NCBI RefSeq assembly: GCF_000719555.1 | Contig: NZ_JOGX01000032.1 | Span: 1-64,000, forward strand | Reading direction: 5' to 3' | Source: Streptomyces sp. NRRL F-5727 | Lineage (GTDB): Bacteria > Actinomycetota > Actinomycetes > Streptomycetales > Streptomycetaceae | Length of the DNA stretch: 64,000 nucleotides | In this document: positions 43,132 to 51,582 of the stretch, in pieces | Layout of the letters: each line of letters opens with the position of its first letter | Numbering within the stretch: position 1 is the first letter of the stretch | Made by a program: the position numbers and the translations under genes | Notes under the pieces: generated by a model | The model's database searches: none | What the model was told of the DNA's origin: nothing | What the model saw: only the letters and a program-made list of their open reading frames with translations

Positions 43132-43466
43132 GACGCGGTCCTGTCCGTAGTGCGCGGTGTCGTGCCGGGCGTAGTGCGGGGTGTAGTGCGGGGCGGCGTA
43201 GTGCGCACTACCCGCAGGTCAGGGGCCTGTCGGGTGTAGTGCCGGGGTGTCGTCCAGCGCATCCGGGGCGGCGCGGTGCCCTCCGGGTAGATGCCGTTCG
43301 CCCATAGGTCGCGGTACCCGAATGCGAGGAACGCGACGGCGAGGCGGACGGCGGCGGACCGGTCGATGCCGGTGCTCGTGATGGTGTCGAGGTCGGCGTC
43401 GAGGGTGGGGTCGAGACGCACGGTGAGGTTGGGGGAACGGGGCCGACTACGCTTGCGGTTAGCCAT
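43128..43466 (-). CDS. Ribbon-helix-helix-like protein
   Basis: 112 residues. Basic start (ANRKRSRPRSPN), then an RHH pattern LTVRLDPTLDADLDTITSTG and RSAAVRLAVAFLAFGYRDLW. The C-terminal 30 residues are a Thr/Pro/Arg repeat (TTPRTTPGTTPRTTDR). In the DNA this repeat is a set of GTAGTGCG units around the palindrome GTAGTGCGCACTAC (43198-43211). The protein could bind its own repeat region. Confidence 0.65.
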   Translation of the reverse strand: MANRKRSRPRSPNLTVRLDPTLDADLDTITSTGIDRSAAVRLAVAFLAFGYRDLWANGIYPEGTAPPRMRWTTPRHYTRQAPDLRVVRTTPPRTTPRTTPGTTPRTTDRTAS

Positions 43467-43542
43467 GACGGGGGTTGCTCCTGTCGCGGTCAGGGCCCGG
43501 CCTGCGGTTGCGTCGCAGGTGCGGGCCCGCTTTGTGTTGGGG

Positions 43543-43974
43543 CTACTCGGCGCCTTCGGCCTTCCGGAGTTTGCGCAGCACCGCGTAGACGTGGGAGGGG
43601 GTGACGTCGAGCAGGGCCGCGATGTCCGGGACCGGGATGTTGGCGGCGGCGGCGCGCTGGATCAACAACGGGGTCTTCTCGACGGCCTGCTCGCCCTTCT
43701 TCCGGGCCGCGGCGGTGCCGAGGAGGGCCTGTACGGCGGGCCGCTGCTCGGGCTGGAAGTTGTGGGCGATGGACTCCTCGTGCTCGTCGGTCCTGCTGTT
43801 CGCCTCGGCGCGACGAACGCGTCGGATGATCTCAACCGAGGAAATCGGGCGCTGCCTGGTGTTCACGACGGCCTGCGCGAGGGCGTGCACGAGTCCGGTG
43901 ATGTCGGGGTGCTCGTCGAGCAGGGCGTCGAGTTGGTCGCGCAGGTCGGTGCCGTGCTGGTCGTCGGACTTCAT
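43543..43974 (-). CDS. HTH-containing early protein
   Basis: 143 residues. Helical N-terminal half (DQLDALLDEHPDITGLVHAL, VEIIRRVRRAEANSR). C-terminal helix-turn-helix (ANIPVPDIAALLDVTPSHVY, then AVLRKLRK). May regulate early or late transcription. No exact family known. Confidence 0.65.
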   Translation of the reverse strand: MKSDDQHGTDLRDQLDALLDEHPDITGLVHALAQAVVNTRQRPISSVEIIRRVRRAEANSRTDEHEESIAHNFQPEQRPAVQALLGTAAARKKGEQAVEKTPLLIQRAAAANIPVPDIAALLDVTPSHVYAVLRKLRKAEGAE

Positions 43975-44028
43975 GGCGGCTGCTCCTCTGGGGAAGGGCC
44001 CGCCCCGGAGTGGGGCGGGCCCGCGGGG

Positions 44029-45108
44029 TCAGGCGAACAGGGAGCCCTGTTCGCGGTCGGGTCGGGCGGGGAACATGGCGTCGGGGTGCTCGCCGATCCA
44101 CTGGCCTCGCCACGTGCCGGCGTCCGCTTCGGCCTCGGTGACCAGCTCGGCGGCGCGGCGGGCCTCGACGTCCTCGACGGTCTCGGGCTCGAACGCGGCG
44201 GGCGAGCCGGCGAGGGCGTCGCGGAGCCGCTTGGCGGCGCGGGCGCGGAAGGCGGCGTGCTGGGCGTTCTCGGACTCGACGGCCGGGGTGGGCTCGGGCG
44301 TCGGGGCCTGCTCCTGGGCGCGCTGCTCCTCGACCTGCGCGGGGGTCAGCTCCGACATGAGCAGGCGGCGGCGGGAGAAACCGCGGTGCTTGCGGATGAC
44401 GGCGCGGACCTCGGGCAGGGCCTCGGCGCGCGGGGTCATGTCCTGGTAGGTCTCGCCGTAGACGCGGGCGACTTCCTCGCCGCTGGCGGGGTCGGTGATG
44501 GTCCACCAGTTGGACGGCTCGTCGCGGATGGCGGCGGGCGCCTGGACGCGGGCGTTGACGCGGGCCGCGTAGGCCGCGAACAACTCCGACTCGACCGCGT
44601 GGTTGATGCCGTAGGAGAGGCCCCCGTTCGCGCGCTTCTGTTCGGCGCGGAACTGCGTGACGCCGGCGGCGGTCTCCAGGGTTTCGATGCGCTGGTTGTG
44701 GATCTCCCGCGCGGGCTTCCCGGCGCGGGTGATGCAGGGGGCGCCTACGCCGACGCGGCACGCCGGGCAGGCGACGGTGTCGGCGAGGTTCCCGCGGTGG
44801 GGGCGCTCGGCGGCCTGGGGCGCGGGCTCGGGGGTGTGGCCGGCGCGCTGGATCCACAGGCGGGAGGCGCGGACCTCGGAGGGGGTGTGCAGCTTGCGGT
44901 TTTCGAGGATGGCCTCGGCGAACGCGCTGATCAGGTGGAGTACGCGGGTGCCGTGCGCGGGGATGACGAGCGTGCGGCCCCGGCCGCGGCGGGCGTTGTC
45001 GAGGGCGATGCGCAGGTCGGCGGCGGCGGGATGCTTGGCGGCGGGGCCGGTGGTGAGGTCGGCGCGGCTGAGGTGGTCGGCGAGGGCGCCGGGGATCGTG
45101 ACGTCCAT
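44029..45108 (-). CDS. Phage zinc-motif protein (CPxC-x8-C)
   Basis: 359 residues. Contains VACPACRVGVGAPCITRAG (residues ~112-130), the CPxCx7PC...G motif common in actinophage early proteins, then REIHNQRIETL where a His completes the site. N-terminal 100 residues are helical; the C-terminal half carries a long helix (TPAQVEEQRAQEQAP) and an acidic linker. Likely a nucleic-acid-binding early protein. A 17-bp perfect inverted repeat lies just upstream of its start. Confidence 0.7.
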   Translation of the reverse strand: MDVTIPGALADHLSRADLTTGPAAKHPAAADLRIALDNARRGRGRTLVIPAHGTRVLHLISAFAEAILENRKLHTPSEVRASRLWIQRAGHTPEPAPQAAERPHRGNLADTVACPACRVGVGAPCITRAGKPAREIHNQRIETLETAAGVTQFRAEQKRANGGLSYGINHAVESELFAAYAARVNARVQAPAAIRDEPSNWWTITDPASGEEVARVYGETYQDMTPRAEALPEVRAVIRKHRGFSRRRLLMSELTPAQVEEQRAQEQAPTPEPTPAVESENAQHAAFRARAAKRLRDALAGSPAAFEPETVEDVEARRAAELVTEAEADAGTWRGQWIGEHPDAMFPARPDREQGSLFA

Positions 45109-45185
45109 GGGGGTGCTCCCTGGTCGTTGGTGGGGCCGGGTTGCGTCCGGCCGGGGGTGTCGGGTTGCGTCCGACGAGAACGACT

Positions 45186-45232
45186 GTAGCCGCTACTGTG
45201 ACGACTACACAAGTGGTCACAGTAGCGGCTAC
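45186..45232. promoter_or_regulatory. 17-bp perfect inverted repeat upstream of early gene
   Basis: GTAGCCGCTACTGTGAC (45186-45202) and GTCACAGTAGCGGCTAC (45216-45232) with a 13-bp spacer. CTACACAAG also occurs twice as a direct repeat (45205 and 45229). Located in the 158-bp gap between two leftward early genes. Could be an operator, an RNA hairpin or a replication site. Long, perfect and noncoding. Confidence 0.6.
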
Positions 45233-45266
45233 ACAAGGAACTGTGTTCGAGCGGCGCCGAGTTGAG

Positions 45267-46103
45267 CTAGGCGTCGCGGCGGCGGTCGTCGAGGCCGGCC
45301 CACAGTGCGGCGAGGTCCGCTCCCCGCCACGTGCGCCGGCCCCGGTCGAGGTCGGCGGGGGCCGGGCACTGCTCCCCGGTCTGGCACGTCGCGGACGGCT
45401 CCCCGCCGGGCACTGTGCGGGCGAGCAGCTCGCCCCCGCACCACGGGCACGGGCCGGGGAGCGTGGTCGTCCGGCCGTCGCGGCCGAGGGCGGCCTCGAC
45501 GCGGCGGCGGGCGCGGCGGGCGACCGTGGCGAGGTCGGCGAGGACGTCGTTGCCGAGGGGGTAGAACATGCCGTCACCCTGGTCCTCGTCGAGGGCGCGT
45601 CCCTCCAGCCATACGGCGGCCCAGTGCAGCCCGTGCGCCCGGGATCCGGCGGCGGTCGTCCGGCCGGACGGACCGACGGTGGCCGGGGTCCAGCGGCGGG
45701 GGTCGGCACGGTCGTCCTCGTCGACGACGACGCGGGCGGTGCCGGTGGTGCCCGTGCCGCCGTTGCGCAGGTGGGTGCGTACGGGCCGCTGGTAGCGGGT
45801 GGCGATGCTGTCGCACGCGGTGAAGAGCGCGGCCTCGACGGCGAGGGCGGCGTCGAGCGCGTCGAGGTTGGCTGGCGCGGGGTGCTGGCGGAGCGTGAGC
45901 GGGGTGCGGCCGGGGTGCTGCTCGTCGTCCTGGTGGGCGTCGCCGAGCTGGTCGAGGAACCCGCGGGTCTCACGGGGCGGCCACGTGTCGGCGGGGCGCT
46001 GCTCAATGGCGACGAGCAGGTCGCCCCACTGCTCGCGGACGGCCCGCAGGTCCGCGGCGGTGGTGAGGGCGTGCTCGGGGAGCGCGGTCGGGGTGGTGGT
46101 CAT
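45267..46103 (-). CDS. Early protein with zinc ribbon
   Basis: 278 residues from the ATG at 46103; the frame is open much further upstream but overlaps the next gene. Mostly helical with many Asp and Arg. The zinc ribbon is near the C-terminus: CPWCGGELLARTVPGGEPSA, then TCQTGEQCP. WWx-rich ends (GRRTWRGADLAALWAGLDDR). Unknown role; common type in Streptomyces phages. Confidence 0.68.
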   Translation of the reverse strand: MTTTPTALPEHALTTAADLRAVREQWGDLLVAIEQRPADTWPPRETRGFLDQLGDAHQDDEQHPGRTPLTLRQHPAPANLDALDAALAVEAALFTACDSIATRYQRPVRTHLRNGGTGTTGTARVVVDEDDRADPRRWTPATVGPSGRTTAAGSRAHGLHWAAVWLEGRALDEDQGDGMFYPLGNDVLADLATVARRARRRVEAALGRDGRTTTLPGPCPWCGGELLARTVPGGEPSATCQTGEQCPAPADLDRGRRTWRGADLAALWAGLDDRRRDA

Positions 46104-47194
46104 GACGGATCCTTCCGGGCCTGCTCGATCGCGGCGTACAGGCGGTCGGCGATGTCGGCGGGGTGCGTGGTGCCGAGCTGGTTGGCGGCGCGGCCGACGG
46201 CGACGAGCAGCTCGTCGAGGCGGGCGCGGGCGTTGGCGTAGAGGCGTGAGGCGTGCTGCTCGCGGGGGCACCCGCAGGTGACGCACTCGACGGCGAGGCG
46301 GCGGCGGGCGTCGTCGAGGCGCTGCTCGTTCTTCCGAGCGTGCTTGGCCGTACGGGCGAGCGACACCGTGAGGGCTCTGGCGTGCTTCCGGGTCTGGGTG
46401 AGCTGCTGGCGGACGTCGAGCAGCTCGCCGGCCTTCTGAGAGAGCGCGGCGGCGGCCTGCTCGGCGCGGGCCTCGGCGGCGCGTTCGGCGGCGGTGCGGC
46501 GGTCGCGGGCTTCCCGGCCGGCCTGCTCGGCGGTGTAGCCGTACCGCATCCCGAGGTGGGCCCACAGGTCGGCCCACGTGCGGGCGGCACGGACGCGGTC
46601 GAGGAGGGCCTCGGCACGGTCGGCGCGCTGCTGCTCGACGGCGAGGGCGACGGCGTGCTCACGGTCGCGCTCGGCGAGGACGGCGGCCTGACTGTCCGCG
46701 GCGGCGGCGAACGCGGCGGCGGCGCGGGCCGCTTCGGGGGTGAGCCCCTTGTGCTCGCCGAGGATCGCGAGGACGTCGCTGTACGTCTCGGCGCGGTGCA
46801 GCCGGTCGAGGAACGCCTCGGCGCGGTCGCGCTCGGCCGTGATCCGCTGCGCCCCGTCGGCGCGGCCGGCGTCGACGGCGTGCAACAGGTCGATGCGGTG
46901 CCGGGCCTCGGCGAGCTGCTCCTCGACGCGGGCGCGGTCCTCCTCGGCCTCGACGATCGCGGCGTCGGCGGCGGCGAGGCGGTCGCGCATCCGCTGCAAG
47001 GTGCGGTCCTGCCCGCGGGCGGTGGAGCGGAGTTGGTCCGCCGTGGCGGCCTCGGCGAGGGCGTACTCGCGGAGTGCGTCCGCTTCGGCGGGGGACAGTC
47101 GGTCGGCGCGGTCGAGGAGGATCTCGAACTTGATGCGGCGGGCGAGGCGGGTCTCGGCGTGCCGCTTGCGGGCGGCCATGGTGCGGCGGGTCAT
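46100..47194 (-). CDS. Long coiled-coil early protein with Cys-His tail
   Basis: 364 residues from the ATG at 47194. Almost all coiled coil: RMRDRLAAADAAIVEAEEDR, ARVEEQLAEARHRIDLLHAV, and repeated Ala/Glu/Arg heptads. A short CVTCGCPREQH motif near residue 320 may bind zinc. SMC-like appearance without ATPase domains; may be scaffolding for replication or recombination. Overlaps both neighbours by 4 bp. Confidence 0.65.
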   Translation of the reverse strand: MTRRTMAARKRHAETRLARRIKFEILLDRADRLSPAEADALREYALAEAATADQLRSTARGQDRTLQRMRDRLAAADAAIVEAEEDRARVEEQLAEARHRIDLLHAVDAGRADGAQRITAERDRAEAFLDRLHRAETYSDVLAILGEHKGLTPEAARAAAAFAAAADSQAAVLAERDREHAVALAVEQQRADRAEALLDRVRAARTWADLWAHLGMRYGYTAEQAGREARDRRTAAERAAEARAEQAAAALSQKAGELLDVRQQLTQTRKHARALTVSLARTAKHARKNEQRLDDARRRLAVECVTCGCPREQHASRLYANARARLDELLVAVGRAANQLGTTHPADIADRLYAAIEQARKDPS

Positions 47195-47337
47195 CGGCGC
47201 GGGTCCTTGGGGCGGCTGGGGTAGTGGGTGTGGTGGGCGCGTCCGTGCTCGCCGCGCAGTGCCCACGTGATCAGGTAGGTTCCGGCGGCGAGCAGGGCGG
47301 CGGCGATGGCGAGGGATGCCGCGTGGGCGAGCCTCAC
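47191..47337 (-). CDS. Small membrane protein
   Basis: 48 residues from a GTG at 47337 that overlaps the preceding stop. A single membrane segment (ASLAIAAALLAAGTYLITWA) is followed by a His/Arg-rich tail (HGRAHHTHYPSRPKDPRR). The longer frame upstream is not protein-like. Function unknown. Confidence 0.6.
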   Translation of the reverse strand: MRLAHAASLAIAAALLAAGTYLITWALRGEHGRAHHTHYPSRPKDPRR

Positions 47338-47711
47338 GGGGTGCGCTGCTCGGCGAGGGCCTGGTCGTGGTCGAGGCCGGCGGCGTACGCGGCGACGATC
47401 TTCCGGGCACCGTCGTACCCGGTGAGCAGGCCCCGGGACGAACGGGTGACTCCCCACTCGGTGCGCCGGGCGCGGTAGTGGGCTTCGATCAGGGCCTCGA
47501 CCTGCCGGGCGTGGGCGGCGAGGACGATGCGGGCGGCGGCGAGGGCCTGCTCGGGAGTCCGGGACAGGGAGGTGTCGAGCAGGACGTCGCGGAGCGTGGC
47601 GAGGGCCTGGTCGTGCTCGCCGTCGTTGAACGCGAGGGCGTCGCGAACGGCGGTGGCGTCGAGGTCGCCCTCGAACGCGGGGGCGGTCGAGGTGGGCGCG
47701 GGGGTGCTCAT
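47334..47711 (-). CDS. Helical hypothetical early protein
   Basis: 125 residues. After a Thr/Pro start there are four or more helices: DATAVRDALAFNDGEHDQAL, EQALAAARIVLAAHARQVEA, and ALIEAHYRARRTEWG. No recognised family. Coupled to the small membrane protein by a 4-bp overlap. Confidence 0.6.
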   Translation of the reverse strand: MSTPAPTSTAPAFEGDLDATAVRDALAFNDGEHDQALATLRDVLLDTSLSRTPEQALAAARIVLAAHARQVEALIEAHYRARRTEWGVTRSSRGLLTGYDGARKIVAAYAAGLDHDQALAEQRTP

Positions 47712-47814
47712 GGGGTGGCTCCGTCTCGGCTTATCAGGCGGGTGTCGGTGTTGACCGGGGCCCGGAAGTGCACGCGCGCGCGTGGGCGGCGCGGCGACCG
47801 GTCGGCGGCGCGGG

Positions 47815-48243
47815 TCAGTAGGCGGGGCCGTTGGTGTTCCACTGGTCGTACTGGGGCTGCTGCTGGCCGTTCTGGCGGCCGGTGGTCTTGGTGACCTGCG
47901 CGGTGGCGTTGCGGAGCGAGGGGGCGACTTCCTCGGCCTCGACCTCGACGACGGTGCGCTTGACGCCCTGGTTGTCCTCGTAGGTGCGCTGGCGGAGGGT
48001 GCCGACGACGACGACGCGCGTGCCGCGCTGGATGCTCGCGGCGACGTTCTCGCCGAGGGAGCGCCACGCGGACACGGTCATGAACAGGCTCTCGCCGTCC
48101 TGCCACTGGCCGGACTGCTTGTCGTAGGTGCGGGGGGTCGAGGCGATGCGGAACTTGGCGACGGCGTGCCCGCTGGGGGTGTGCCTGAGTTCGGGGTCCT
48201 CGACGAGGTTCCCGGTGATGGTGAGGGTGGTCTCTCCGGCCAT
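47815..48243 (-). CDS. ssb: Single-stranded DNA-binding protein
   Basis: 142 residues from the ATG at 48243. OB-fold signature: [51 protein letters not shown] and [19 protein letters not shown]. The C-terminal tail is Gln/Asn-rich and ends NTNGPAY, lacking the acidic DDDIPF tip of host SSBs. Coats single-stranded DNA during phage replication and recombination. Its start overlaps the HNH stop (TAATG). Confidence 0.88.
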   Translation of the reverse strand: MAGETTLTITGNLVEDPELRHTPSGHAVAKFRIASTPRTYDKQSGQWQDGESLFMTVSAWRSLGENVAASIQRGTRVVVVGTLRQRTYEDNQGVKRTVVEVEAEEVAPSLRNATAQVTKTTGRQNGQQQPQYDQWNTNGPAY

Positions 48244-48704
48244 TAGGCGGCGGTCCTTTCGGTGTTGGGGCGGCGGCAGGCGCGGCAGGCGCGGGCGCCG
48301 TTGGGGCGTACGTAGGTGTTGGCGGCGTCGAAGGGGTGTCCGCGGTGGCACGCCTTCTTCCGGGCGTTGAGCGCGGTGGGGCCGTTGCTGCGGAGGGTGT
48401 TGGTGCGGTGGTCGGTGAGTTCGAGGTGTTCGGGGTTGACGCAGTTACGGCGGCGGCACCGGTGGTCGACCTCGGCGCCGGCGGGGATGGGGCCGCGGGC
48501 CTGCTCGTAGGCGTACTGGTGGGCGCGGATGGTGCGGCCGTCGGCCTTGAAAGCTCCGTAGAACTCGCCGTGTTCGCCGGCGTCGTGGGGGCGCTTGCTG
48601 CGGGCTCCGCCGGTCCACAGGTGGCAGGGGCCGGGGGCGCCGCGGTGGAAGCTGAGGGGGCCGGCCGGATCGACCTTGGCGGCGAAGCGCTGGGCGGTGT
48701 TCAC
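48243..48704 (-). CDS. HNH endonuclease
   Basis: 153 residues. HNH core [20 protein letters not shown], followed by [20 protein letters not shown] and [20 protein letters not shown], with two more Cys. GPCHLWTGG near the start is typical of phage free-standing HNH proteins. Could be a homing enzyme or assist packaging. First gene after the 48754 operator, with ATG at 48704. Confidence 0.85.
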   Translation of the reverse strand: MNTAQRFAAKVDPAGPLSFHRGAPGPCHLWTGGARSKRPHDAGEHGEFYGAFKADGRTIRAHQYAYEQARGPIPAGAEVDHRCRRRNCVNPEHLELTDHRTNTLRSNGPTALNARKKACHRGHPFDAANTYVRPNGARACRACRRPNTERTAA

Positions 48705-48753
48705 GGGGTCGGTCCTCCTGCTCTACGTGCTGAGCGTGCGCTCACGGTTCAAG

Positions 48754-48787
48754 CGTGAGTGGTTTCAATCACTCACGAGTGGAACGT
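48754..48787. promoter_or_regulatory. Phage operator copy in the early region
   Basis: CGTGAGTG (48754-48761), an 8-bp spacer, CACTCACG (48770-48777), then AGTGGAACGT. This matches the 55294 site in arm length, spacing and the AGTGGAACGT tail. It lies upstream of the HNH-SSB genes and is a likely second operator of the lysogeny repressor. Confidence 0.7.
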
Positions 48788-48836
48788 ATCACGGAGGGGG
48801 CGGCGTGGATGTCCTCCAGAACCGCCCCCCGCGGCT

Positions 48837-49025
48837 CTAGTTGTCCGTCTCCGGGGTGATCGCGGGCGGGATCACCCGCAGGTCCCATCCGGCCCGTTCA
48901 AGAGCCCTGGCGGCCCGTGCGGCGGTCGCCCCGGGTCGGTGCAGCAACTCGCGCACGGTCGCGTCCTCGATGGCGGCCCGGATGACGGCAACGGCGGCGG
49001 CCGGGATCGGTGCGGGCGCGGTCAT
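48837..49025 (-). CDS. Small hypothetical early protein
   Basis: 62 residues. Two helices (IPAAAVAVIRAAIEDATVRE, ATAARAARALERAGWDLRVI) and a short tail. Overlaps the upstream gene by 4 bp. No family recognised. Confidence 0.55.
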   Translation of the reverse strand: MTAPAPIPAAAVAVIRAAIEDATVRELLHRPGATAARAARALERAGWDLRVIPPAITPETDN

Positions 49026-49702
49026 GCCGCGGCCCCCTGGTGGTGGGCGGCGAGGGCGGCCTCGACGCGGGAGGGGTGCGGGGCGCGTTCGGTTCGCCGG
49101 CGGTCACCCCGCTTGCACGGCGTGCGGACGTCGGCGCGGCAGTGCTCGTACGGGCACGGGACGCCGAGGGGGTCGGGCCGGTTCTCCTCGGCGAGGGCGC
49201 GGCGGCGCGGCCGGTGGTCGGCGAGGGCCTCCTCGATGTCCGGGGGCACGTAGGCGCCGAGGGCGGCGAGGCGTTCGGCGGCGAACTGGTCGCGCTCCTC
49301 GCGGGTGGCGCCGGCCGGGAGGGCGAGCACCGGCCGGTCATCGGAGAACCCGAGGGCGCCCCGCATGGACGGGCCCGCGACCCGGCCGTCGGCGACGGCG
49401 GCGAGCAGGGCCCGGCGGCGGGCGATGGACTCGGCGCCGGTCTCGCCCGGGACCCCGTCGTAGACGATCGTCGCGGCGTTGACCCGCTCGGCGCGGATCC
49501 GGGCGCGCTGCTGGCGGACGTGCGCGGGGGTCAGCCATCGGTCGGTCTCGCCGTAGTGGCGGGCGACGGCGGCGCGGGCGTCGTCGTCGAGGGGCATCGA
49601 GTGCAGGGCGGCGGCCCATGCGCGGGCGTCGGCCTCGCCGACGGTGCGGCGGTCGAACGCGGCGGCGAGGGTGAGCAGCTCGGCGGCGTCGGCGGGGGTC
49701 AC
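49022..49702 (-). CDS. Replication-module protein with zinc motif
   Basis: 226 residues from a GTG at 49702 that overlaps the stop of the replication gene. Helical N-terminus (TPADAAELLTLAAAFDRRTV, DDDARAAVARHYGETDRWLT). C-terminal motif VPCPYEHCRADVRTPCKRG and then HPSRVEAA is the actinophage CPxxC...PC...HPSR zinc site. Position just after the replication protein suggests a helicase-loader or accessory role. Confidence 0.68.
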   Translation of the reverse strand: MTPADAAELLTLAAAFDRRTVGEADARAWAAALHSMPLDDDARAAVARHYGETDRWLTPAHVRQQRARIRAERVNAATIVYDGVPGETGAESIARRRALLAAVADGRVAGPSMRGALGFSDDRPVLALPAGATREERDQFAAERLAALGAYVPPDIEEALADHRPRRRALAEENRPDPLGVPCPYEHCRADVRTPCKRGDRRRTERAPHPSRVEAALAAHHQGAAA

Positions 49703-50577
49703 TGGGCGGCCTCCTGGGCGCGGAGTCGGGCGGCGAGGTCGAGACCCTCGGCGACCCGCTGATCGGTCGTCGAGGGGCGGGCGGAGCCGATGGGGACGAC
49801 GTTCCCGCCGGCGGCCGGGCGGCTGGCCTGGAGCCGGAGGGTGTCGTACTTGTCGCGGAGCTTCGGCATCGACATGACGTTCGAGCGCCAGAAGTCGGAG
49901 TCCTGGCACCAGTCGATAGCGCGGTGCACGGCCTCTTCGGTGCGGCCGTCCTTGTCGAGCATGAGCCGGGCCGCGTCCCGCCACCCCTTCGTGATGCTGG
50001 GGCGCTTGCTGCCGTTCTGCACGATTCGGTCGGCGAGGTGCTCACACAGCCGCTCGACGTCTTCGCGGACCGGCGCCGGGTCGGGGTCTCGCGGAGCGAG
50101 GGCCGACGGCTCCCTGTTCCCTGTTCCTTGTTCCCTTCCCTGTTCCCTGTTCCTTTCCTGGGGTGAGTCCTCACTGAGGTGTGCGTGAGCCTGCTCGGAT
50201 TCCTCATCACCGCTGGTCAGGGGCGGTTCCGGGGCGGATTCTCCCTGGTCGGGAGCCGGGAGGCGGGAGGCGGACGGGCGGTTGATCCGCTGGTGCTCCT
50301 TCCACCCGGACACGGCCAAGTAGCGCTTGCCGGTGACGACGTAACGAACGATCAGTGAGGACTCACTGAGTGCGGCGAGGTCCGTCTCGACGTCCGCGGC
50401 CGTCCGGTCGTCGAGCGGCCACAACGCGGCCTTGATGAGCCGGGCGTCGTCGACGGCGCGGCCCTGGTCGTCGCAGTGCGTCCACAGACCGATGAACGTC
50501 AAGCGCTGCTCGATGGTGAGGTCGGCGATCGTCAGGGAGGTGAAAAAGTCGGGCTTGATCGTGCGGATACGGGCCAT
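49699..50577 (-). CDS. Phage replication initiation protein
   Basis: 292 residues. The N-terminal winged-helix part (ARIRTIKPDFFTSLTIADLT, IEQRLTFIGLWTHCDDQGRA, VSGWKEHQRINRP) is the conserved start of phage replication initiators. A repetitive linker (RNREQGREQGTGNRE) encoded by short direct repeats follows. A C-terminal helical part (DFWRSNVMSMPKLRDKYDTL) is DnaD/primosome-like. Probably binds the origin inside its own gene. Confidence 0.75.
   Translation of the reverse strand: MARIRTIKPDFFTSLTIADLTIEQRLTFIGLWTHCDDQGRAVDDARLIKAALWPLDDRTAADVETDLAALSESSLIVRYVVTGKRYLAVSGWKEHQRINRPSASRLPAPDQGESAPEPPLTSGDEESEQAHAHLSEDSPQERNREQGREQGTGNREPSALAPRDPDPAPVREDVERLCEHLADRIVQNGSKRPSITKGWRDAARLMLDKDGRTEEAVHRAIDWCQDSDFWRSNVMSMPKLRDKYDTLRLQASRPAAGGNVVPIGSARPSTTDQRVAEGLDLAARLRAQEAAQ
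50112..50372. other. Candidate phage replication origin
   Basis: Inside the replication gene. Two 17-bp direct repeats CCCTGTTCCCTGTTCCT (50112-50128 and 50138-50154) lie beside GTGAGTCCTCACTGA (50163-50177). The exact reverse complement of that 15-mer is at 50352-50366. Each 15-mer is itself near-palindromic (GTGAG-TC-CTCAC). Iterons within the initiator gene parallel the lambda O arrangement. Confidence 0.5.
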
Positions 50578-50653
50578 GGCGAGGGTCCTGTCGAGGTGGT
50601 GCGCCCGGGGCGAGGGGAACGGGTCCGGCCTCGCCCCGGGGCGAATCGGGGGG

Positions 50654-50785
50654 CTACTGCGGGCGGGTGCGCGGCAGGGGGCGGTGGGTGTCGCACCGCC
50701 ACCCGCACGGGTACAGGCGGGCCGGTGCGCCGCACTTCGGCGTCTCGCACTCGGGCGCCGGCCGGTCGCGGGCGGGGCGGGTCAC
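50654..50785 (-). CDS. Small zinc-ribbon protein
   Basis: 43 residues from a GTG at 50785 that overlaps the methylase stop. ECETPKCGAPARLYPCGWRC then DTH gives four Cys and one His in a zinc-finger spacing. Too short for most gene finders. Its place after the methylase suggests it is co-translated; role unknown. Confidence 0.6.
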   Translation of the reverse strand: MTRPARDRPAPECETPKCGAPARLYPCGWRCDTHRPLPRTRPQ

Positions 50786-51582
50786 GCGGCGACCGCCATG
50801 CGCTCGGCGAGGATCTGTTCGGCGGCCTGCTCGGCGAGGAACCGCGTGTACGCGGGCGGGATCGCCTCGGTGAGTTCGTGGCGCACGTCCGTCCACGTGA
50901 TGCCCATGGCGGCCTGCATCTCCGGCACGGTGGCTTTCCCGCCGCCGCGCCCGTACGCGGCGACGTACGGGCCGTCGTAGTGCTTGCCGTGGCGGTGACC
51001 CCGGACGCGGCCCCGGTGCCGGGTGTGCGGGAGCGCGAGGGGGAACCATCCGTGCGCCTCGAACTTCCGGTGCCGCAGGATCGGCAGACCGAACATCGTC
51101 CCGCACAGGGTGACGTCGGGCCGCGCGTCGGGGTTCTCGATCACGTACGGCCGGCCGGCGGCGAGCATCGCCTCGCGCCCGGGGCCGATCAGGTCCGGGT
51201 ACGTCTTGCGCAGGTGCCGATTCGTGCCCTTGGTGATCGCGGCGCCGTACTGGCACGGCCACGACGCGTGCACCATGTCGTACCCGTGGCCGTGGGCCCG
51301 GATGTACTCGACGGCGTCGCCCCGGATGAACGGGAAGGGGTAGTTGGGCTGGTCGTCGATGTCGACGCCGACCACGTCCCATCCGGCGAGGTACCAACCC
51401 ATCGCGGCGCCGCCGGCGCAGCAACAGGCGTCGAGGACGGTAAGGCCGTTCCACGGGCGGGCCGGGAGCGGCCACCCGCTACGGCTTACGGCCTGCGAGG
51501 CGTCGAGCTGACCGGGGACCGGCGACGGCGGCGCGGTGTCGAGCAGGCGGCGGGCGCGGTCGAGGCGCGCGGTGCCGGTCAT
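50782..51582 (-). CDS. Cytosine-type DNA methyltransferase
   Basis: 266 residues from the ATG at 51582. SAM motif I GLTVLDACCCAGGAAMGWYL, motif IV MVHASWPCQYGAAITKG with the catalytic Pro-Cys, and motif VI YVIENP identify a C5-methylase core. RHRKFEAHGWFPLALPHTRH follows. No restriction partner is present. Likely modifies phage DNA against host restriction, or alters host methylation. Overlaps the WhiB gene by 4 bp. Confidence 0.82.
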   Translation of the reverse strand: MTGTARLDRARRLLDTAPPSPVPGQLDASQAVSRSGWPLPARPWNGLTVLDACCCAGGAAMGWYLAGWDVVGVDIDDQPNYPFPFIRGDAVEYIRAHGHGYDMVHASWPCQYGAAITKGTNRHLRKTYPDLIGPGREAMLAAGRPYVIENPDARPDVTLCGTMFGLPILRHRKFEAHGWFPLALPHTRHRGRVRGHRHGKHYDGPYVAAYGRGGGKATVPEMQAAMGITWTDVRHELTEAIPPAYTRFLAEQAAEQILAERMAVAA

